Shown: positions 18,080 to 28,001, counted from the first letter of the stretch. The stretch is 64,000 nt of DNA from CBDDBH01 sp965225625 (GCA_965225625.1 CBDDBH010000031.1:186001-250000); one strand, 5' to 3'. Translations and numbers: made by a program. Notes: generated by a model not told the origin, from the sequence alone.

Positions 18080-18529
18080 TCAAGACTTGATCGTGATTTT
18101 TCGCGGCTGAACTTTCTCATGCTTAGGAATCGAAACCTCCAAGACACCGTCTTTATTGGTGGCCTCGATACGTTCCGCATTAGCGCTCTCCGGTAGGCTG
18201 AATCGACGATAAAAGGTTCCGCGACTGCGCTCCACGCGGCGAAAACTCTGCGAGTCGTCTTCGCTTTCCGAACGGCGCTCACCTTTGATTGTCAGCACCC
18301 CTTTGTCCATCGTTATATCGATATCCTTGGCGTCAACGCCCGGCAGATCCGCATATAGCGCGAAGCAACCGTCCTCTTCTGCGATATCGACTGCGGGCGT
18401 CCAGTGGCTAGTGACAACCGAAGAGTTGTCATCGGCATTGAGAGCGCCGAATTGCGTATCCAACACGCGGCCGAATTCGCGTTTCACATCATTTAGAAGC
18501 CCAAAGGGCTGATAGCGTACGAGTGTCAT
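18080..18529 (-). CDS. Small heat-shock protein, Hsp20/alpha-crystallin family
   Basis: This protein of 149 residues, counted from the ATG that has a GGAGG ribosome site at the right distance (an upstream ATG adds five residues), is cytosolic. The alpha-crystallin domain spans about residues 40-135, with the strands VDAKDIDITMDKGVLTIKGER, the FYRRFSLP motif and the C-terminal anchoring segment VSIPKHE. It holds unfolding proteins for DnaK/ClpB. It is the first gene of the hsp20-cbpA-degQ operon behind a sigma-32 promoter. Confidence 0.94.
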   Translation of the reverse strand: MTLVRYQPFGLLNDVKREFGRVLDTQFGALNADDNSSVVTSHWTPAVDIAEEDGCFALYADLPGVDAKDIDITMDKGVLTIKGERRSESEDDSQSFRRVERSRGTFYRRFSLPESANAERIEATNKDGVLEVSIPKHEKVQPRKITIKS

Positions 18530-18572
18530 ATCCAAATCCTCCAAGATAAACCTGTTGAATGCTTACTTAGAG

Positions 18573-18600
18573 AAATGGGGGAGAACTGGCCGTTTTCAAG
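18573..18600 (-). promoter_or_regulatory. Heat-shock sigma-32 (RpoH) promoter of the hsp20-cbpA-degQ operon
   Basis: Reading the minus strand, CTTGAAA at 18600-18594 is the full sigma-32 -35 element. A 13-base spacer and CCCCATTT at 18580-18573 give the full -10 element (consensus CCCCATnT). The spacing is in the normal range. The hsp20 start codon is 44 bases further on. Confidence 0.88.
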
Positions 18601-18663
18601 TCCACTACAGATGCTTATACTCGCCCATTCTGTCAACTAGTTGTTTTCGGCGATTTAATCACC

Positions 18664-19347
18664 ATGGCCACTACAAGTTTTATCTCCAAAATCTTCGGTC
18701 ATTCGCCGGTTCAACCCTTGCAGGAGCACATGGCCCGCGTGCATGCATGTGTGGTCGAATTGATTCCCTTTATCGAGGCAGTCATCGCCGAGGACTGGGA
18801 CGCAGCCGACGTCGCTCAGCACCGTATCGTCGATTTGGAGAACGAAGCGGACGAGATCAAAAATGCGATTCGGCGGCATCTACCAAGCAGTGGATTGTTC
18901 ATGCCCATGTCGCGGCGGGATGTCTTGGAAGTACTTGGCATGCAGGACCTGATAGCGAACAAAGCCAAAGACATCGCCGGGCTCATCCTGGGGCGAAAAA
19001 TGCGGCTGCCAGCGACTTTGGCACAGGAGTATCTGAGGTTACTCAAACGCTCCGTAGACGCCAGCAAGCAAGCACAAACGATCGTCAACGAACTCGATGA
19101 ATTGGTTGCGACCGGGTTCCAAGGTAAAGAGGCCGATCGGGTACAGGCCATGATCGGTAAACTGCAAGACATTGAAACCGACACCGACCACCTGCAGATC
19201 AAGTTGCGCGCCTCCTGCTTTGCGATAGAAAAGGAATTACTACCCGTCGACGTAATTTTCCTATATCGGATTATCGACTGGACTGGTGACCTGGCTGACG
19301 CCGCCCAAAGCGCCGGCGACCGTCTACAATTGATGCTCGCTAAGTAA
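18664..19347 (+). CDS. DUF47 family PhoU-like phosphate transport regulator
   Basis: This 227-residue all-helical protein is of the TIGR00153/DUF47 family, related to PhoU, and is regularly encoded before Pit transporters. The N-terminal SFISKIFGHSPVQPLQEHM and the LENEADEIKNAIRRHLPSSGLFMPMSRRDVL-like region are typical and carry the acidic metal-binding residues. It probably controls the adjacent phosphate transporter. The gap to the next gene is 6 bases. Confidence 0.92.
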   Translation: MATTSFISKIFGHSPVQPLQEHMARVHACVVELIPFIEAVIAEDWDAADVAQHRIVDLENEADEIKNAIRRHLPSSGLFMPMSRRDVLEVLGMQDLIANKAKDIAGLILGRKMRLPATLAQEYLRLLKRSVDASKQAQTIVNELDELVATGFQGKEADRVQAMIGKLQDIETDTDHLQIKLRASCFAIEKELLPVDVIFLYRIIDWTGDLADAAQSAGDRLQLMLAK

Positions 19348-19353
19348 CTCCAA

Positions 19354-20604
19354 ATGGAAAACGCATACATACTGCTGACGTTAGCAGCGGTGTTTGGCTT
19401 GTTTATGGCCTGGGGGATCGGGGCCAACGACGTCGCCAACGCTATGGCCACCTCTGTTGGGTCGAAAGCGCTGACGCTGCGCCAGGCCGTAGTCATTGCG
19501 GCTATCTTTGAGGCCTCAGGCGCTTACCTGGCCGGCGGTGAAGTCACGAGCACGATTCGCAAAGGTATTGTTGATACCCAGCTTTTGGGAGGTTCGCCCG
19601 AGTTGCTGGTGTACGGCATGTTGGCGGCGTTGCTTGCCGCCGGTGTCTGGCTACTGATCGCCACGCGCTTCGGCCTGCCAGTGTCGACCACGCATTCCAT
19701 CGTCGGGTCGATCGTCGGCTTTGCGCTCGTTGGCATCGGTGCCGAAGCTGTGCAGTGGCAGAAAGTCGCCGCGATCGCCATGAGCTGGGTAGTTTCGCCG
19801 CTAGTAGCCGGCTTTATTTCTTACCTGTTGGTACGCAGCGTCCAGCACCTAATTTTCGACACCCCAGATCCCGTCGCCCGCGCGCGACGCTATACCCCTG
19901 TTTATATATTTCTCACCGGATTTATCGTGTCTTTGGTTACCCTTTTAAAAGGCCTCAAACACGTGGGGCTGACCTTGAGCATGCCGGAATGCTACTTCTA
20001 TTCCGGACTATTCGGTCTGCTGCTCGCGGTGATCGGCGCGGTTGCAGTACGACGAGTGCCATTGGACGAGCACGCAGATCGCGATCACCAGTTTGCCAAC
20101 GTCGAGCGCATCTTTGCAGTGATGATGATCGTGAGCGCGTGTGCGATGGCCTTCGCTCATGGTTCCAACGACGTTGCGAACGCAGTCGGTCCCGTAGCGG
20201 CCGTGGTCGGCGTAGTCACAAGCGGCGGCGACATCGGGCAGAAGTCGCCGCTGCCACCGTGGGTGTTGTTGCTCGGCGCGGCCGGCATCGTTGCTGGCTT
20301 AATGATGTACGGACACAAAGTGATCGCCACGGTTGGCCTTAAGATCACCGATTTGACACCCAGCCGCGGATTCGCCTGCGAGCTGGCCGCATCCACGACA
20401 GTGGTCATCGCATCGGGGACCGGTCTGCCGATATCGACGACGCACACCTTGGTTGGCGCGGTATTGGGCGTGGGCATGGCTCGTGGTATAGGCGCCCTGA
20501 ACCTGCGGGTTATCGGCACCATTTTTATGTCATGGATCATCACGTTGCCGGCAGGCGCAGCGCTGGCAGTATTGTTCTTTTTTATCTTCCGCGCGGTACT
20601 TTAG
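19354..20604 (+). CDS. pit: Low-affinity inorganic phosphate transporter, Pit family
   Basis: This 416-residue inner-membrane permease has the duplicated Pit signature: GANDVANAMATSVGS near the N-terminus and HGSNDVANAVGPVAAV in the second half, each followed by GLPVSTTHSIVG and GLPISTTHTLVG repeats. It carries metal-phosphate by proton symport. About 10-12 hydrophobic segments are visible. It is in an operon with the DUF47 gene and ends one base before the convergent coq7 gene. Confidence 0.95.
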   Translation: MENAYILLTLAAVFGLFMAWGIGANDVANAMATSVGSKALTLRQAVVIAAIFEASGAYLAGGEVTSTIRKGIVDTQLLGGSPELLVYGMLAALLAAGVWLLIATRFGLPVSTTHSIVGSIVGFALVGIGAEAVQWQKVAAIAMSWVVSPLVAGFISYLLVRSVQHLIFDTPDPVARARRYTPVYIFLTGFIVSLVTLLKGLKHVGLTLSMPECYFYSGLFGLLLAVIGAVAVRRVPLDEHADRDHQFANVERIFAVMMIVSACAMAFAHGSNDVANAVGPVAAVVGVVTSGGDIGQKSPLPPWVLLLGAAGIVAGLMMYGHKVIATVGLKITDLTPSRGFACELAASTTVVIASGTGLPISTTHTLVGAVLGVGMARGIGALNLRVIGTIFMSWIITLPAGAALAVLFFFIFRAVL

Positions 20605-20605
20605 T

Positions 20606-21256
20606 TCAAATCCAATAAGCCACCGTCGTCATAACTTTCGCCTGTGCTCGCATCACCTGTTTGATCGGTGCGGGTAAATCGGCCGCGCCATGCGCGAGAG
20701 CTTTGCTCGCGTGCGCCGCTTCGTCGTCACGCATACGGCTGACGATAGCGCGGCTTCGCTTATCGCCCGGCGGCAGGCGTTGCAGATGTCCATCCAGATG
20801 CGCTACAACTTGGTGTTCGGTTTCGGCGAGAAAGCCTAAATTCCATCGATCGCCAGCCGCACCGGCAGCCATTCCGATAGTAAAGGCACCAAAATACCAG
20901 AGGGGATCCAGCAGGCTCGGACGAGCTTCAAGCTCACTGAGACGCTCCCGGCACCAGGCAAGATGCGCACTTTCTTCAGCGGCGGAGTTGGCCAGATCGC
21001 GCTGCAGAGCCGTGTCCCGTGCAGTCATCGCCTGACCCTGATAAAGCGCCTGCGCACAGACTTCACCGGTGTGGTTGACCCTCATTAAGGCGCCGGCAAG
21101 CCGCCGATCGTGGGGATTTAGCGAGACATCGCTTGTAGTTGCCCCTGGAGCGGCAGGCGTGCGGGCTGGGGGGGCCTGGGCGAGCACGCGCTTGAGCGCG
21201 CCGTCGAAGGCAACGATTAGGCCATCGACGAGCGAATCTTGGCCGGGCCTGATCAC
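20606..21256 (-). CDS. coq7: Ubiquinone biosynthesis hydroxylase Coq7
   Basis: This 216-residue di-iron monooxygenase catalyses the last hydroxylation in ubiquinone synthesis. Carboxylate-bridged iron motifs are visible: MRVNHTGEVCAQALYQGQ (E and H ligands), EESAHLAWCRERL, ETEHQVVAHL and RDDEAAHASKA. It shows aerobic respiration with ubiquinone in this organism. The length matches the bacterial Coq7 type. It is divergent from rplM. Confidence 0.94.
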   Translation of the reverse strand: MIRPGQDSLVDGLIVAFDGALKRVLAQAPPARTPAAPGATTSDVSLNPHDRRLAGALMRVNHTGEVCAQALYQGQAMTARDTALQRDLANSAAEESAHLAWCRERLSELEARPSLLDPLWYFGAFTIGMAAGAAGDRWNLGFLAETEHQVVAHLDGHLQRLPPGDKRSRAIVSRMRDDEAAHASKALAHGAADLPAPIKQVMRAQAKVMTTVAYWI

Positions 21257-21313
21257 GCCGGCGCCTCGTTCCCGCCGGTTGGCGCAGATAGTGGCTGCAA
21301 TCGGGTTAAGTGG

Positions 21314-21342
21314 TTGACACTTCTAGGGTCTGTCCTTACCAT
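21314..21342 (+). promoter_or_regulatory. Promoter of the rplM-rpsI operon
   Basis: TTGACA (21314-21319, six of six), a 17-base spacer and TACCAT (21337-21342, four of six) lie 38 bases before the L13 start codon. The predicted start is near 21349. Confidence 0.65.
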
Positions 21343-21379
21343 TGCGGCTCTTTTTTACCGTCCTTTGTTAATTTCCGAA

Positions 21380-21808
21380 ATGACGACTTACACTGCCAAG
21401 ACGGCCGAGGTTAAGCGCGACTGGTTTATTGTCGATGCCTCGAACAAAGTACTCGGCCGGCTAGCGACTCAAATAGCGACGCGGCTGCGTGGCAAACACA
21501 AGCCCGAGTATACACCGCACATCGATACCGGTGATTACATCGTCGTGGTTAATGCGGAAAAAATCGCTGTTACGGGTAACAAACGCACCGACAAAAAATA
21601 TTACAGTCACTCCGGTTATCCGGGCGGAATAAAGGAAGTCAGTTTCGAAAAGCTGCAGGCGGAAAAACCTGAGCGAATCATTCATACCGCTGTCAAGGGG
21701 ATGTTACCCAAAGGTCCCTTGGGACGCGCCATGTTGCTCAAACTAAAAATCTACGCCGGCCCCGATCACAAACACGCGGCGCAACAACCACAACCATTGG
21801 AAATCTAA
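21380..21808 (+). CDS. rplM: 50S ribosomal protein L13
   Basis: This 142-residue protein, the same length as E. coli L13, starts MTTYTAKTAEVKRDWFIVDA. The core blocks VLGRLATQIATRLRGKHKPEYTPH and MLPKGPLGRAMLLKLKIYAG identify it. It binds 23S rRNA early in 50S assembly. A longer open frame upstream (from 21239) lacks homology and overlaps the promoter, so the ATG at 21380 is chosen. It forms the conserved L13-S9 operon with the next gene. Confidence 0.97.
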   Translation: MTTYTAKTAEVKRDWFIVDASNKVLGRLATQIATRLRGKHKPEYTPHIDTGDYIVVVNAEKIAVTGNKRTDKKYYSHSGYPGGIKEVSFEKLQAEKPERIIHTAVKGMLPKGPLGRAMLLKLKIYAGPDHKHAAQQPQPLEI

Positions 21809-21811
21809 CCC

Positions 21812-22204
21812 ATGGCTGAACAAGTTTCCTCAGCAATAGGCCGCCGCAAAAGCGCGGCTGCACGTGTCTTCCTGAAACGCGGCGCCGGTCAAATCATCGT
21901 CAACCGGCGGCCACTGGACGTGTATTTCGGCCGTGAGACCGCACGTATGATTGTGCGACAACCGCTAGAGCTGGTGAACATGCCGACGGATTTCGACATC
22001 ATGGTAACCGTGCGCGGCGGCGGCGCGTCCGGTCAGGCCGGTGCAATCCGCCACGGCATCACTCGTGCACTGATCGAATACGACGAGACCTTGCGCAGCC
22101 CGCTGCGCCGTGCCGGATTCGTGACTCGCGATGCACGCGAAGTCGAGCGCAAGAAAGTCGGATTACGAAAAGCACGTAAACGACCGCAGTACTCCAAGCG
22201 CTAA
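21812..22204 (+). CDS. rpsI: 30S ribosomal protein S9
   Basis: This 130-residue protein is normal length for S9, with the N-terminal GRRKSAAARVFLKRGAG, the central VRGGGASGQAGAIRHGITRAL block and the basic tail ending RPQYSKR, which reaches into the P site. It lies 3 bases after rplM in the classic two-gene operon. Confidence 0.98.
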   Translation: MAEQVSSAIGRRKSAAARVFLKRGAGQIIVNRRPLDVYFGRETARMIVRQPLELVNMPTDFDIMVTVRGGGASGQAGAIRHGITRALIEYDETLRSPLRRAGFVTRDAREVERKKVGLRKARKRPQYSKR

Positions 22205-22305
22205 CGCCCTACCCCCGCCGGCCCGCTGTCGCCTCGCGGGAAACCCGGTATCATGCTGTGCCTGATTAGATCGCACCCAAATAACCTCAGACCGAGGCAA
22301 TCACT

Positions 22306-25240
22306 ATAAATTTCTCGATTCTGCTGTTCGGGATGGTCCAGAGTTTGAAACAACATGCTTGGCGTTTCCCGGAATTCAAACAACGCCTGCAGGAACGCGA
22401 TCTAGTCGTGCAGATTAAACTTCAGGACAACTCCAAAGGTCGTTATATCGAACTGCGTGGCGGCAAAATCAGCTCGGAGGCATCTATACATCCATCCCCC
22501 GACGTCACCATGTTTTTCAAATACCAGCGTATCGCCGAGCGAGTGCTGACCCCACCCCAGGACTACGGCGAAATCAATCACGCCGCGAAGAACTTTCAGA
22601 TGGGTGTCATCGGACCGGACGAACTGGTCTGCTAGTGGTTGCTCACCCTGGGACGCATGCAGACCATTGGCTGGAGCTATGGCCAAGACGTCGCTAATGG
22701 CGAGAAACGCTACGTCAACAATTCCAACGGCGGACCGATGTACGTGTATGTCAAAGACGACAAGATCGTATGTATGACGCCCATCGAATTCGACGAAACG
22801 GACGCGCCGTCCTGATCCATTCATGCGCGCGGCCACGAATTCACGCCGCCGCACAAAACAACACTTTCTCCGCACGCCCTAGCCTCCAAGTCGCTGGTGT
22901 ATTCCAAGGAGCGCAACCTCTACCCGATGAAACGGGTGGACTTCGACCCCAACGGCGAACGCAATACGCAAAACCGGGGCATCTCAAAATACGAACGCAT
23001 AAGTTGGGATGAGGCGCTAGACCTGGTCGTTGGCGAGTTCAAGCGGGTAAAGCGCGACTGTCGCCCGGGCGCCATCGCTTTGAGTCACGGCTCACAACAC
23101 AGCTGGGGCAATATCGGCTACTACCTTAGTGCGTTGTATCGATTCTTCAACGCGGTCGGCTTTACCAAAGTGATGCATAACCCGGACAGCTGGGAGGGCT
23201 GGTACTGGGGTGCCATGCATCATTGGGGACACAGCATGCGCCTGGGCATCGGTGAGCCGTTTGGTCTGGTGGAGGACTGCCTCAAGAACGCCGAGATGAT
23301 TGTGTTCTGGTCCAGTGATCCGGAAACAACCAGTGGTGTGTACGGCGGGTTCGAGGGGACCCAGCGGCGCATGTGGGCGAAAGAACTCGGCATCAAGATG
23401 GTACACATCGATCCGCATTGTACGGTGGCAAGTGGATTGCGCCGAAAACGGGCACCGACCCTGCCCTGGCACAGGCGATTTGCCATGTGTGGATCACCGA
23501 GGATCTGTATGACAAGGAATTCGTCGAAAAACGCACGACCGGATTCGACGAGTGGGCTGAACACATCCTTGGCCGCCAGGACGGCACGCCCAAATCCCCT
23601 GAGTGGGCCGCAACGCAAACCGGCGTAGCGGCCCGCGAGATCCGGGCATTGGCTCGCGAATGGGGCAAAAAGCGCACCTACCTTGGCGCCGGCGGCTTCG
23701 GTGGCGGTTTTGGCGGCGCCTGTCGTACCGCGACCGGCGCGCAATGGGCGCGCATGATGGTGATCATGATGGGTATGCAGGGACTGGGTAAGCCCGGTGT
23801 GAACTTCGGTAACCTGCAACAGGGCACACCGGTTGGCTACACATTCTGGTTTCCGGGTTACGCCGAAGGCAGCATTTCGGGTGACCTGTTTCTACCGGCG
23901 GCGCTTTGACCACCTACCAGCGCATGCCACACCTCATGACCGTGAACCCGGTCAAGCAGCAGATCCCGCGCATGCAGCTTCCGGATGCAATCCTCGATGG
24001 CGAGACTATCGGTTATCCAACCGATCCGCTCTCGGTATCCGGACAGTTCCAGCCGGTTGTGCAATACCCGGCGCCAGGGCACTCAAAGGTCCAGATCCTT
24101 TACAAATACGGTGGTGCTTATCTGGGCACCATGAACAACACCAACCGCTGGGTCGAGATGTATCAATCCGATAAGTTGCCTTTTGTCGTCAGTCAGTCGA
24201 TGTATTTCGAGGGAGAAGCCCAGTTCGCCGACGTCATCCTGCCGGCCAGCACCAACTTCGAACGCTGGGACATTGGTGAATGGGCTTCCGCGGGCGGCTA
24301 TGGACATCAGCTCTACAACCAGCTCAATCACCGGGTCATCGCGATACAGCACCCGTGCATTAAGCCGCTTGGTGAATCCAAGTCGGACTATCAGATCTTT
24401 TTCAAACTCGCGTAGCGCTTGGGACTGGGCGCGTATTTCTCGGAAGGTTGCTCGGAACTCGACTGGGCCAAGCGTGTCTTTGACGCTTCCGACGTATCGC
24501 AGCTCGTCTCCTGGAAGGAGTTTTTGAAGAAAGGTTATTTCGTGCTTCCAGCCGATGAGCCGCAAGCACGCGCGCCAACAGCGTATAAATGGTTCTACGA
24601 AGGCCGCAAGAAAGACGTGCCAGAACCGCATCCGTTGCCCGGCGAGTATGCAGGCGAGTTCCTCGATGGCCTGCAAACGCAATCGAGCAAGTTCGAGTTC
24701 ATTCCGCAGAGTTTTAAAAAGGTGAATGACCCGGACCGCCCACCGGTGAATAAATACATACCGAGCTGGGAAGGCACACAGACGAGCGAACTCATCGACA
24801 AATTTCCGCTGCAACTGCTGTCGCCGCATACGCGCTACAGTTTCCACAGCTCCGCTGACGGTAAGGGCTCTGTTATCAACGACATCAAAGACCACCGTGT
24901 GTGTGTGGATGGTTATTACTATCTGGTGGCCCGTATCAGCGCCGCGGATGCGCGTGCGCGCGGCATAAAAACCGACGGCCTCGTCAAACTATTCAACGCC
25001 CGCGGAGCGGTGATCTGCGCCGCCTACGTTACTGAACGACTACGGCCGGGGGTTGTGCAAGCTTATGAATCTTCGGCTGTCTACGATCCGGTCGGCGAGC
25101 CTGGCAAATCACCTGACCGCGGCGGTTGCGTGAATACCTTGACCAACGAGCGCTCGCAATCGGCACAGTCGACAAGCATGGCACCGAATGCCTGCCTTAT
25201 CGAGTTGGAACTATGGAACCAACAGGAGGCGGCGGCATGA
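22306..25240 (+). pseudogene. Pyrogallol transhydroxylase/resorcinol hydroxylase-type molybdopterin large subunit, broken
   Basis: Conceptual translation over three frames gives a DMSO-reductase-superfamily large subunit of the transhydroxylase (AthL/RhL) type. Diagnostic blocks are HNPDSWEGWYWG (the Asp-Ser pair corresponds, as I recall the Pelobacter structure, to an active-site Asp and the Mo-ligand Ser), MIVFWSSDPETTSGVY, ADVILPASTNFERWDI and SSAVYDPVGEPGKS. Lesions: in-frame TAG at 22633, TGA at 22813 (where relatives have Trp), a frameshift with deletion near 23420, another near 23900 and TAG at 24413. The likely original start (ATA at 22306, in frame) is also non-standard. The first 100 codons resemble an SCP2 sterol-carrier fold, an unusual N-terminal extension. 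The stop overlaps the small-subunit start (ATGA). Confidence 0.88.
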
Positions 25241-26002
25241 AAAAGTGGAACATGATTATCGACGTCGAGAAATGCGAGAACTGCTACAACTGCTTCCTCG
25301 CCGCCAAAGACGAATACATCGACAACGAGTTCCCCGGCTATACCACCTCGCAGCCAGCCCAGGGCCATAACTGGGTGGATTTGGAACGCACCGAACGTGG
25401 GCAGTGGCCTATGGTCGAAGCGAATTTCAGACCCGTAATGTGCAACCACTGTGACGATGCGCCTTGCATGAAAGCTGCTAAGGATGGCGCGATCACAAAG
25501 CGCGAGGACGGTGTAGTCATCATTGACCCGGTCAAGGCCAAGGGCCAGCGGCAAATCGTCAAGGCCCGCCCAGTTGGCGCAATCTACTGGAACGAGGAAC
25601 GCGAAGTGCCGCAGGCGTGGATATTCGATGCGCATCTGCTCGATCAGGGGTGGGACTAAACGCGGCTGGAAAAAGTCTGCCCCACCGGCGTTTTCGGTTC
25701 GCTGAAAGCGACCGATGAGGGGATGCAGCAGATTGCTCAAAGCGAAGAATTGGAGGTCTTACGGCCCGAACTGAAGACCAAACGGCGTGGAGGATTGTGT
25801 CGATGGGGCGACCGTCAGCATTTCCAAAGATGGTCACGAAATCGGCAATACACAGACAGACGCGTTCGGTGATTTCAAAATCGACAAATTCGCTCCGAAC
25901 AGCGGCACATATGCCCTCAGCGTAGCCGCCCCAGGAAAATCAAATAAAAAGATCGAAGTCGAGCTGCACGAAAGCGTTTACCTGGGAACCATCGAGATCT
26001 AA
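25237..26002 (+). pseudogene. Transhydroxylase-type iron-sulfur small subunit, broken
   Basis: The product would be the electron-transfer subunit. The ferredoxin-like cysteines are clear in KCENCYNCFLAAKD, CNHCDDAPCMKAA and VCPTGVFGS. The third domain is a beta-barrel like the transthyretin-type tail of the transhydroxylase small subunit (DCVDGATVSISKDGHEIGNT, FKIDKFAPNSGTYAL). An in-frame TAA at 25657 interrupts LDQGWD/TRLEKVC, and a frameshift with loss of about 20 codons near 25780 separates the third domain. It is translationally coupled to the large-subunit remnant, confirming that the whole operon has decayed. Confidence 0.87.
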
Positions 26003-26048
26003 CGACGCTTGATCCCGGGTAATTCCTGAATACACTTGTAGCCCCTGC

Positions 26049-26119
26049 TGGGGGATCGTCTAACGGTAAGACTGCGGACTCTGACTCCGCCAATCCAGGT
26101 TCGAATCCTGGTTCCCCAG
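26049..26119 (+). tRNA. tRNA-Gln (anticodon CTG)
   Basis: A full cloverleaf: acceptor TGGGGGA pairs with TTCCCCA (one G-U), the anticodon stem GCGGA/TCCGC encloses the loop CTCTGAC with anticodon CTG, and GGTTCGAATCC forms the T arm. The discriminator base is G and CCA is not encoded. Its 3' end is the probable integration target of the neighbouring integrase. Confidence 0.95.
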
Positions 26120-26431
26120 TCAATAACATAAACAGTTATAGCAGCAGTAATTACTCACATACATCCGTTGTGGGACACGGGTGGGACAGCGTAAGCCCAC
26201 AAATCACCATATTCACCCTGACCTACTCCCTCTGCTCGATCGCCGCGTATGCGGCTATTGAAGCGGCCTAACGTCACTTAGTGTCCCGTGGTTGTCCCAC
26301 CACACGGTCAATTTTCACTAACTTACTATTTTTATGCACTAATTTTTGTCTAAATGACGGATTTAATATCCGTAATGCAATTTCTTGTAGTCTGTCATAG
26401 GCTTTTGCTAGCTGTTGGAGGCTGTGGGACT

Positions 26432-27486
26432 GTGGCGACGATAGAGCGTAGAGCATCGAAGAGCGGTGATATTACCTACCGCGTCAAGATCAGAATGCTG
26501 GGGAGTCCTCCCGCGACTGCGACATTCACGCGCAAAACGGACGCTAACACATGGGCCGAAGACACGGCTGCTGCAATCCGAAGTGGAAAGTATTTTAAAA
26601 GCGTAGAGGCCAAGCGCCATACCTTAGGCGAGATGGCCGATCGCTATATCCGCGACGTAGTGCCCAACAAGAAGAGCCAGCGTGACACCAAGCGGCAATT
26701 GGAGTGGTGGAAGGATCAGATCGGCAATCTCACGCTAGCAGATGTAACGCCAGCGTTAATCGCTGAGAAACGCGATCAGCTTAAAGCGGGTGAGACGCGA
26801 CTCAAGACATCAAGAAGCCCAGCCACCGTCAACCGATACTTGGCTGCGTTATCCCATGCTTTCACCATCGCCATTAAGGATTGGGGCTGGGTTGAAGATA
26901 ACCCAGTTCTGAAGGTAAGCAAAGGCAGGGAACCACGCGGACGGGTTCGTTTTCTCTCTGACAATGAACGGGCACGGGTGCTGAAGGCCTGCAAGTCTCG
27001 TAGCGATCAGCTTTACACGATTGTCGTCGTAGCGTTATCGACGGCGCTAGGCAGGGGGAAATCCTCAACCTACGGTGGCGCGATGTGGATTTAACGCGGC
27101 AAATGATCATTCTAGAGGAGACCAAGAATGACGAAAGGCGAGCCGTTCCTCTCCACGGTCTCGCGCTTGAGCTAATCAGAGAAGCGAAAAAGGCCCGGCG
27201 TATTGATACGGACTTACTGTTTCCAGCCAGCCTTAACCCGAAAAAGCCCATGGCTATCCAGAAGCCATGGGAAGAAGCCCTCAAAGATGCCGAGGTTGAA
27301 GACTTCCGTTTCCATGATCTACGTCATTCCGCCGCGTCTTATATGGCGATGAACGGTGCTTCCATAGCTGAAATCGCCGCCGTCCTCGGGCACAAAACTT
27401 TGGAGATGGTAAAGAGGTACGCGCACCTGTCCGAACAGCATACGGCGAGTGTCGTAGCTAGGATGAACGAGAAAATATTCGGTTAG
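26432..27486 (+). pseudogene. Phage-type tyrosine integrase, frameshifted
   Basis: A GTG start gives VATIERRASKSGDITYRVKI, typical of integrases found beside tRNA genes. The arm and core-binding domains are intact up to about codon 200. A one-base deletion near 27042 (ACGGGCGCT expected, ACGGCGCT seen) then breaks the frame right at the first catalytic arginine (TGARQGEILNLRWRDVDL in the next frame). The rest of the catalytic domain follows in that frame, with HDLRHSAASYM (H-x2-R), LGHKTLEMVKRYAHL and the nucleophile Tyr. The element can therefore no longer excise by itself. Confidence 0.93.
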
Positions 27487-27521
27487 TACGTGGCCACACG
27501 ACGAAAAGGTTCAAAGCTTAG

Positions 27522-27971
27522 GGTCCGTACTTCAAAGAATGGGCTGAGTACGAACTTTGGACGCTCGGGGAATCAGCTTTCTTGCTAAATGGTCTTGAGC
27601 CAATCGAAGGTGTTTCTCCAGTTGCAAAACAGCTGGAGATGCACCCGAGTCGGGAGCGCCAAGTCGTGTCGCGGCTCTGGCGACGATTGAAGGACGCAGA
27701 TTTTAACGGTTCAATTGCGGTTCAAGCTAGGCCTGTCGTTGACGGTAACAAGCAAATTTACCTCGCCCGTTGCCGTCCCGTCAACGTTATCGCCTGGGCG
27801 GAAAGCCGAAATATTAAGCCACCAACAGACTTAATCACATGTGTGCGCGAAGCAGATAAGGCTGCTCCGCAGAAGAAGATTCACGGCAACACAGTCCGCT
27901 TTTCTAATGTTCGAGAGCGGTTGCTAGGCGCAGCAGTTGCTGTCGTCGTAGCTAACCCCGAAGAGTGCTAG
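27522..27971 (+). pseudogene. Hypothetical protein, start codon apparently lost
   Basis: The open frame begins right after a TAG at 27519 and reads YFKEWAEYELWTLGESAF before any start codon; the first candidate is a TTG at 27582, which would remove about 20 residues that look like real protein. The remaining 129 residues include LARCRPVNVIAWAESRNIKPP. I do not recognise the family. Its place directly after the integrase suggests island cargo, perhaps an excision or plasmid-type accessory protein, but this is only a guess. Confidence 0.5.
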
Positions 27972-28001
27972 AACGCAGCTGCCATAGCGCGAAGGATTTG
28001 C

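Noticed and set aside
22813..22815. In-frame TGA as a possible selenocysteine codon in the molybdopterin subunit
   Set aside because: Relatives have Trp at this place, the Mo ligand in this family is Ser, no SECIS-like hairpin is seen just downstream, and other stops and frameshifts occur in the same gene.
22402..22875. Minus-strand ORF of 157 codons over the molybdoenzyme remnant
   Set aside because: It is a mirror frame of the decayed coding sequence, which has clear homology in the plus direction.
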